A stretch of 20,109 bases of DNA. It comes from UBA6176 sp041688515. Lineage in GTDB: Bacteria > Verrucomicrobiota > Verrucomicrobiia > Limisphaerales > UBA9464. This document shows, in pieces, positions 16,199-20,109 of this stretch. The translations under genes were made by a program, and so were the position numbers. Under the pieces are notes generated by a model, which was not told where the DNA came from, searched no databases, and saw nothing but the letters and a program-made list of their open reading frames with translations. Each line of letters opens with the position of its first letter. Within the stretch, counting starts at the first letter, position 1. Where the stretch lies: positions 1-20,109 of the forward strand of contig JBDNHZ010000032.1 in NCBI GenBank assembly GCA_041688515.1. The letters run 5' to 3'.

Positions 16199-16702
16199 AT
16201 GAACCCTGCTCCCGTCTCCCCTGCCGCGTGCACGGTGGCGCTGTACCGGTCCGCCGCGCACAACTTCGTCGGACATCATGGCCTGGAGCCAGGAGTGCAT
16301 CTCATGGAGCGGGTCTCGATCCTGGAGTGTGTGGCGGGACAGGGGATTCGTGGCGACCGGTTCTTCGGGCACCGTCCCGATTTCAAGGGTCAGATCACCT
16401 TCTTTGCAGCCGAAGTCCATGAGGCGGTCTGCTCCGTCTTCGGGATCGTGTGCGATCGCTCGGTTTACCGCCGCAACGTCGTCACGCGCGGGGTGGATCT
16501 CGGGCAATGGATCGGTCGCCGATTTGAGATCCAGGGGATCGGATTTGAAGGAGTGGAAGAGTGTCGACCCTGCTATTGGATGGATCAGGTGGTGACGGCC
16601 GGTGTGGAAGAATTCCTCCGGGGAAGAGGAGGGCTTCGGGCCCGCATCCTGACGGACGGGGGGTTGGTGGAGGGATCCCTGCGGAGGAATGGCTGTTCCT
16701 GA
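16199..16702 (+). CDS. MOSC-domain protein
   Basis: The product has 167 residues and is a stand-alone MOSC domain, the fold of molybdenum cofactor sulfurase C-termini and YiiM-type proteins, thought to handle sulfur or molybdenum cofactor. Visible hallmarks are GIRGDRFFGH, the segment YRRNVVTRGVDLGQWIGRRF and the conserved Cys in EECRPCYWMD, followed by GRGGLRARILTDG. The partner or substrate is unknown, and no other molybdenum cofactor gene is in this window. The gene starts 18 bases after rsmB on the same strand, so they may be co-transcribed. An imperfect hairpin follows at 16725-16769. Confidence 0.88.
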   Translation: MNPAPVSPAACTVALYRSAAHNFVGHHGLEPGVHLMERVSILECVAGQGIRGDRFFGHRPDFKGQITFFAAEVHEAVCSVFGIVCDRSVYRRNVVTRGVDLGQWIGRRFEIQGIGFEGVEECRPCYWMDQVVTAGVEEFLRGRGGLRARILTDGGLVEGSLRRNGCS

Positions 16703-16724
16703 GGAAGGGGACCTCTGGACAAGG

Positions 16725-16769
16725 CCAAGGCGGAGAACCCGTGCTTTTGGCAAGGGCTCTCCGCCTCGG
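16725..16769. terminator. Probable bidirectional terminator hairpin
   Basis: CCaAGGCGGAGAaCCC pairs with GGGcTCTCCGCCTcGG around a 13-base loop. The central 9 bp are perfect and there are two symmetric mismatches. It sits between the ends of two convergent genes (MOSC, stop at 16702; histone-like, stop at 16785). There is no T tract, so termination strength is uncertain. Confidence 0.55.
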
Positions 16770-16784
16770 GGTGGTCAGACGAGA

Positions 16785-16958
16785 CTACTTCTTCGTCGAC
16801 TTCTTGGCGGCCGGCTTGGCTGCGGCTTTCGCCGCGGGTTTGACCACAGCTTTCGCTGCGGGCTTGGCCACGGGCTTGGCTGCCGGTTTAGCGGCGGGTT
16901 TCTTGGCTGCCGGTTTAGCGGCGGCGGGCTTGGCGACTACTTTCTTCTTTGCTGCCAT
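16785..16958 (-). CDS. Small Lys/Ala/Pro-rich histone H1-like protein
   Basis: This 57-residue protein starts MAAKKKVVAKPAAAKPAAKK and ends AAKKSTKK. It consists almost only of Ala, Lys, Pro and Val in AAKP-type repeats, like the tails of histone H1 and of bacterial H1-like nucleoid proteins. It probably binds DNA or RNA through charge. The ribosome site GGGAGGTGAG (16964-16973) is the strongest in the window and sets the ATG at 16958. The DNA has an internal repeat with a 27-bp period (cttggctgccggtttagcgg at 16875 and 16902), so length may vary between strains. Low complexity makes homology calls unreliable, but the ribosome site, the in-phase stop and the flanking hairpin argue for a real gene. 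Confidence 0.8.
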   Translation of the reverse strand: MAAKKKVVAKPAAAKPAAKKPAAKPAAKPVAKPAAKAVVKPAAKAAAKPAAKKSTKK

Positions 16959-16963
16959 TAAAT

Positions 16964-16973
16964 CTCACCTCCC
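16964..16973 (-). promoter_or_regulatory. Strong ribosome binding site of the histone-like gene
   Basis: GGGAGGTGAG on the minus strand, five bases before ATTTA-free spacing to the ATG at 16958, gives a near-perfect Shine-Dalgarno match. Few other genes in the window have one, which suggests high expression of this small basic protein. Confidence 0.8.
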
Positions 16974-17112
16974 TTCGATGCCTAAGGGGCATGAGTGGAA
17001 AATCTGTTTTGGGTGGCACTGCGCGTCCTATCGCAACCTGCACCCCGCTGCTCGCAGGGGCTCGTATAAGTGTGTGCCCTGGGGGGAAGTTTTCGTGAGT
17101 TTGCCCGGACGC

Positions 17113-17138
17113 CTGCAAAGGTCAATCCGTCTTTGCAG
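17113..17138. promoter_or_regulatory. Perfect 8-bp inverted repeat in the pheA/histone-like intergenic region
   Basis: CTGCAAAG and CTTTGCAG are separated by ten bases. The repeat lies in a gene-free stretch (16974-17283) between two divergent genes, so it may be an operator for either. A candidate -10 for the minus-strand gene (TTATAC, near 17065-17070) lies nearby but without a good -35. Confidence 0.35.
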
Positions 17139-17195
17139 AAGCGACGCATGAAAGCCGCTTTTCTCGATGCGCGCAGTCGTGGCGCGTCCGCTTCC

Positions 17196-17214
17196 GCACG
17201 GACGCAATCCGTGC
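17196..17214 (+). promoter_or_regulatory. Leader hairpin upstream of pheA
   Basis: GCACGGA and TCCGTGC form a perfect 7-bp stem around the loop CGCAA, 69 bases before the pheA start. No T tract follows and I see no Phe-rich leader peptide, so attenuation in the enteric style is not supported. Confidence 0.35.
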
Positions 17215-17283
17215 TTCAGCGGGGGCATGGCAATTTTCCATCGTTCCACCCGCACTCCATTCATGGTTCCATCCCGCCACGTC

Positions 17284-18348
17284 ATGACGCTTCCAGAGCA
17301 TCGCCAGTCCATCGATGAAATCGACGCGAGGATTGTGGAACTCCTCAACGAGCGCACGCGCCACGTGCTTGGGATCGGTGCGATCAAACAGAAGCAAGGA
17401 CAGGAGATTTATGCGCCGCACCGGGAGCGCGCCGTCCTGCAGAAGGTGTGCAAGCTCAACGACGGCCCGATCATGAATGACGGGCTCCGCGCGATCTATC
17501 GCGAGATCATGTCGTCGGCGCTGTCGCTCGAGAAGAACCTCTCGATCGCCTACCTCGGACCCGAGGCCACCTTCACCCATCAGGCGGCCATCAAGCGCTT
17601 CGGCTCCAGCCTCCGCTACTCGCCGCAGCGCACCATTGCCGACGTCTTCCATGAAGTCTCCAAGCACCGTGCCGATTACGGCGTGGTCCCGGTGGAGAAC
17701 AGCACGGAAGGTGTGGTGACCCACACGCTGGACATGTTCGTCGACAGCGACCTGAAGATCGTCGCACAGGTCGTCCTGCGTATCTCCCATTGCCTGGCAA
17801 GCCGCGCAACCCGACGCGAGGACATCGTCAAACTCCACGTCCACCCTCAGACGCTCGCGCAATGTCGCGGGTGGATTCAGCGGCATTTTCCGCACGCCGA
17901 ACTGTGTGAGACCGCCTCGAATGCGCGGTCCGCCGAGCTTGCGGCGAAGGACCGTCGGTCAGCCGCCCTGTGCGGCGAGCTGGCGGCGGAGACCTACGCG
18001 GTCCCCATTCTGGAACGGGATGTCCAGGACAACGCCGCCAACTCCACGCGCTTCCTCATTCTGGGCAGGCAGGTGCCGCCGCCAGGCGACACCGATCGCA
18101 CCAGCCTGATGTTCAGCATCCGGGATGAAGTCGGCGCTCTGTACAAGGCGCTCGCGCCCTTCCGTCGCTTCCGGATCAACATGACCAAGATCGAGTCACG
18201 GCCTTCCAAACGGAAGGCGTGGGAATACTTCTTCTTCGTCGATTGCGACGGCCATGCGGAAAGCGGGAAGCTGGCCAAAGCCATCGCGCTTCTGGGGCAG
18301 CATTGCAGCTTCGTGAAGGTCCTCGGGAGCTTTCCCAACGGGGATTGA
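17284..18348 (+). CDS. pheA: Bifunctional chorismate mutase/prephenate dehydratase (P-protein)
   Basis: This 354-residue fusion protein converts chorismate to prephenate and then to phenylpyruvate in phenylalanine synthesis. The AroQ-type chorismate mutase is at about 5-85 (IDEIDARIVELLNERTRHV, IGAIKQKQGQEIYAPHRE). The prephenate dehydratase domain is at about 90-265 (AYLGPEATFTHQAA, VPVENSTEGVVTHTLD and the NSTRFLILGR motif with catalytic Thr). The ACT regulatory domain is at about 275-350 (LMFSIRDEVGALYKAL, then KIESRPSKRKAWEYFFFVD); its ESRP motif is known to mediate feedback inhibition by phenylalanine. I chose ATG 17284; 17263 and 17227 are possible in-frame starts. It is followed by a ROK kinase 51 bases downstream. 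Confidence 0.95.
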   Translation: MTLPEHRQSIDEIDARIVELLNERTRHVLGIGAIKQKQGQEIYAPHRERAVLQKVCKLNDGPIMNDGLRAIYREIMSSALSLEKNLSIAYLGPEATFTHQAAIKRFGSSLRYSPQRTIADVFHEVSKHRADYGVVPVENSTEGVVTHTLDMFVDSDLKIVAQVVLRISHCLASRATRREDIVKLHVHPQTLAQCRGWIQRHFPHAELCETASNARSAELAAKDRRSAALCGELAAETYAVPILERDVQDNAANSTRFLILGRQVPPPGDTDRTSLMFSIRDEVGALYKALAPFRRFRINMTKIESRPSKRKAWEYFFFVDCDGHAESGKLAKAIALLGQHCSFVKVLGSFPNGD

Positions 18349-18399
18349 GCCCCGGAGTTTTTCTTGCCGATTACCGACTTCCGCAGACGATGAGTCATC

Positions 18400-19392
18400 A
18401 TGCCTGAGGGAACTCCACGACAGGATCTTATGGTCGGCGTCGATCTCGGCGGCACCAAGATCCTCTCCGGCGTCTTCACGCCCCAGCTCAAGCGGATCGC
18501 CACCGCCAAACTCAGCACCAAGGCTGAGCGCGGCTACGACGCCGTGGTCGAGCGCATCGATCGCTGCATCCGTGACGCCGTCGACGAAGCCGACATCTCC
18601 CTGAAGCAGGTCCGCGCCATCGGCATTGGCGCTCCTGGCGCCGTCAATCCGGAGTCCGGGGTCGTCCTCTTCGCACCCAACCTGCGATGGAAGGACTCCC
18701 CTTTGAAGCGGGACCTCGAGAAGCGACTGGGGGTGCCGGTGTTCGCGGAGAACGACGGCAACATCTGCACCCTCGGCGTCCACGCGGTCGAACTGGAAAG
18801 CAAGCCGCAGCAGTTGGTGGGTATCTTCGTCGGGACCGGCATCGGTGCCGGCATCATTCTCAACGGCCGTCTGCACGGTGGATTCAACCGGACCGCTGGT
18901 GAGATCGGGCACATGGTTCTGGAAGTCGGAGGACCCAAGTGTGGTTGCGGGAATCGGGGGTGCTTCGAGGCCCTGGCCAGTCGCACGGCCATCTTCCGCA
19001 AACTGAGCGAGGCCATTCGCGACGGTGCCAAGTCGCAGTTGAGCGAGATGCTGGGGCCGGGCCAGGCGATTGCGGACCTCAAGTCCGGCGATCTCCGCAA
19101 GGCGCTGCGCAAGGGCGACAAACTGGTTGAGAAGGTGATCGGCGAGGCCGCCGAATACATCGGGATCGCCACCGCCAACATCATCAACTTCCTCAATCCC
19201 GAAGTCATCGTTCTCGGCGGCGGAGTGATGGACGCCCTCCAGGACGTGATGCTCGCCATCATTGAGGCAACCGCGCGTGACTACGCCATGACCGGTACCG
19301 ACGATGGGATCCGGATCATCGCCAGCCGGCTCGGGGACGAGGCGGGGATCACCGGCGCTGCGGTCCTTGCGCGGCAGGGATTGAAGGGCTGA
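18400..19392 (+). CDS. ROK-family sugar kinase, probably glucokinase
   Basis: The product has 330 residues. The ROK fold is shown by the phosphate-binding motif VGVDLGGTKI near residue 12, a second glycine-rich motif (GIFVGTGIGAGIILNG), the ENDGN segment with the likely catalytic Asp, GEIGHMVLE, and the zinc-binding CGCGNRGCFEALAS, the ROK signature. These kinases phosphorylate glucose or other sugars in the cytoplasm; glucose is the most common substrate for this architecture, but the sequence alone does not prove it. The cysteine motif and full length show no sign of the repressor N-terminal domain found in ROK regulators. The gene lies 51 bases after pheA, with a small hairpin (CGGGG-ttgtg-CCCCG, 19401-19415) just after its stop. 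Confidence 0.92.
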   Translation: MPEGTPRQDLMVGVDLGGTKILSGVFTPQLKRIATAKLSTKAERGYDAVVERIDRCIRDAVDEADISLKQVRAIGIGAPGAVNPESGVVLFAPNLRWKDSPLKRDLEKRLGVPVFAENDGNICTLGVHAVELESKPQQLVGIFVGTGIGAGIILNGRLHGGFNRTAGEIGHMVLEVGGPKCGCGNRGCFEALASRTAIFRKLSEAIRDGAKSQLSEMLGPGQAIADLKSGDLRKALRKGDKLVEKVIGEAAEYIGIATANIINFLNPEVIVLGGGVMDALQDVMLAIIEATARDYAMTGTDDGIRIIASRLGDEAGITGAAVLARQGLKG

Positions 19393-19400
19393 CCAGACTG

Positions 19401-19433
19401 CGGGGTTGTGCCCCGTGGCCATCTGCCTATAAT
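19401..19433 (+). promoter_or_regulatory. Candidate promoter for panD-lpxD
   Basis: A perfect TATAAT -10 hexamer lies at 19428-19433, 90 bases before the panD start. TTGTGC at 19406-19411, with 16-base spacing, is a weak -35 candidate that overlaps the short hairpin CGGGG-ttgtg-CCCCG (19401-19415), so the element may both end the ROK transcript and start a new one. Confidence 0.45.
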
Positions 19434-19522
19434 TCGCCGGTCTTGTGGGGCCACCCCCTTGCGACGCGGGCAGGTTTTCCCCTGCCGGACGAGTCTCTGT
19501 CGGCGTCACCGCGTTTCTCCAT

Positions 19523-19885
19523 ATGCTGGTTCATCTGCTTAAATCGAAGATCCATCGGGCCACCGTCACCGCCGCAAGCGTTGACTACGAGGGCTCACTC
19601 ACTATCGCCGAAGATCTGATCGAGCAGGCGGGCCTGTTCCCCTTCGAGCGGATCCTGTGCAGCAACATGGCCAATGGAGCCCGCTGGGAAACCTACGTCA
19701 TCCGGGGTCCACGAGGCTCGGGTGCCATCGAACTCAACGGTGCCGTCGCCCATCTCGGCAAGCCGGGGGATCGCATCACCATCATGTCGTATACCGAAGT
19801 CGATTCGCTCTTGGCCCCCGGGTGGCAACCCCGGGTGATTGTCCTCGGGTCGGGCAATCTCATCATCAACGAACGCGGCACCTAA
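19523..19885 (+). CDS. panD: Aspartate 1-decarboxylase (pyruvoyl enzyme precursor)
   Basis: PanD converts L-aspartate to beta-alanine for pantothenate and coenzyme A. The product has 120 residues, near the family norm. The proenzyme cleaves itself at the Gly-Ser bond in YEGSLTI (about residue 24-25), and the Ser becomes the pyruvoyl group. Conserved active-site features are present: SKIHRATVT near the N-terminus (Lys), GARWETYVI (Arg and Tyr) and ELNGAVAHLGKPGDRI. The ATG at 19523 fits the family; the frame is open upstream to 19445 but that part does not match. It is followed after 18 bases by lpxD and preceded by a TATAAT element. No other pantothenate gene is in view. Confidence 0.95.
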   Translation: MLVHLLKSKIHRATVTAASVDYEGSLTIAEDLIEQAGLFPFERILCSNMANGARWETYVIRGPRGSGAIELNGAVAHLGKPGDRITIMSYTEVDSLLAPGWQPRVIVLGSGNLIINERGT

Positions 19886-19903
19886 CCTCTCCCCTTGTCA
19901 CCC

Positions 19904-20109
19904 ATGCACACGTACACCACCGGCCAGATCGCCGAACGTATCGGAGCCGTGGTCATTGGAGACCCGGACCTTCCGCTCTCGGGCTTTGCTCCCGCCGATT
20001 CGGCAAAACCTGGGGACCTGACCTTTGCCGAAAACGAGTCCTACTACCAACGGGCCCGGCAAAGCGCCGCCTCGGCAATCCTGGTGGCAGAAGATTTTCC
20101 GGCGGACGC
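19904..20109 (+). CDS. lpxD: UDP-3-O-acylglucosamine N-acyltransferase, N-terminal part
   Basis: The first 68 residues are visible before the window ends. They match the N-terminal uridine-binding domain of LpxD, which adds the second acyl chain in lipid A synthesis: an opening YTTGQIAERIGAVVIGDPD, then GFAPADSAKPGDLTFAENES and ASAILVAEDF. The left-handed beta-helix acyltransferase domain lies beyond the window, so catalytic residues cannot be checked. The start is 18 bases after the panD stop without a visible ribosome site, so it is likely in the same transcript. Its presence indicates a Gram-negative envelope with lipid A. Confidence 0.85.
   Translation, partial: MHTYTTGQIAERIGAVVIGDPDLPLSGFAPADSAKPGDLTFAENESYYQRARQSAASAILVAEDFPAD

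Noticed and set aside
1..20109. tRNA, rRNA, insertion sequences, prophage
   Set aside because: A scan by eye for tRNA T-loop sequences, transposases with terminal repeats, and phage genes found none.

Overview
The window comes from a GC-rich Gram-negative bacterium. The best guess is a member of the Verrucomicrobiota (PVC superphylum). Four things point there: a very long GreA-type elongation factor of the kind known from chlamydiae and relatives, LpxD (lipid A synthesis), secreted LamG-like and RHS proteins, and a block of the 'accgcagagacgcggagaacgcagag' repeat type common in such environmental genomes. This placement is inference; no rRNA or tRNA gene is present.

Layout. Positions 1-240 hold the edge of an RHS/YD-repeat gene (minus strand) that runs into repeat DNA. 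Positions 341-1090 are nearly three copies of a 268-bp direct repeat, each with internal inverted arms, and the third copy carries an expanded 13-bp microrepeat. Positions 1296-5855 (minus) hold a possible operon: LamG-like lipoprotein, SNF2 helicase, SWIM zinc-finger protein. Positions 6115-8722 (plus) encode a secreted HExxH metalloprotease-like protein, a secreted unknown, and a translationally coupled membrane-anchored unknown that appears frameshifted. Exonuclease III (minus) converges on it. Then come scpA-scpB (plus), a transglutaminase-like gene broken by an in-frame TAG (minus), gluconokinase (plus), the long GreA-like factor with a clear intrinsic terminator (minus), rsmB and a MOSC-domain gene (plus), a tiny Lys/Ala/Pro histone H1-like gene (minus), and finally pheA, a ROK sugar kinase, panD and the start of lpxD (all plus).

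Most of the right half is housekeeping: chromosome condensation (ScpAB), rRNA methylation (RsmB), transcription (GreA-like), Phe synthesis (PheA), pantothenate/CoA (PanD), lipid A (LpxD) and sugar kinases. The accessory signal is on the left (RHS remnant plus repeats, SNF2/SWIM pair) and in two apparently decaying genes: the frameshift near 8565 and the TAG at 11815-11817. I found no CRISPR array, insertion sequence, tRNA or convincing new defence system. Recognisable Shine-Dalgarno sequences are rare here; the histone-like gene has the only strong one.
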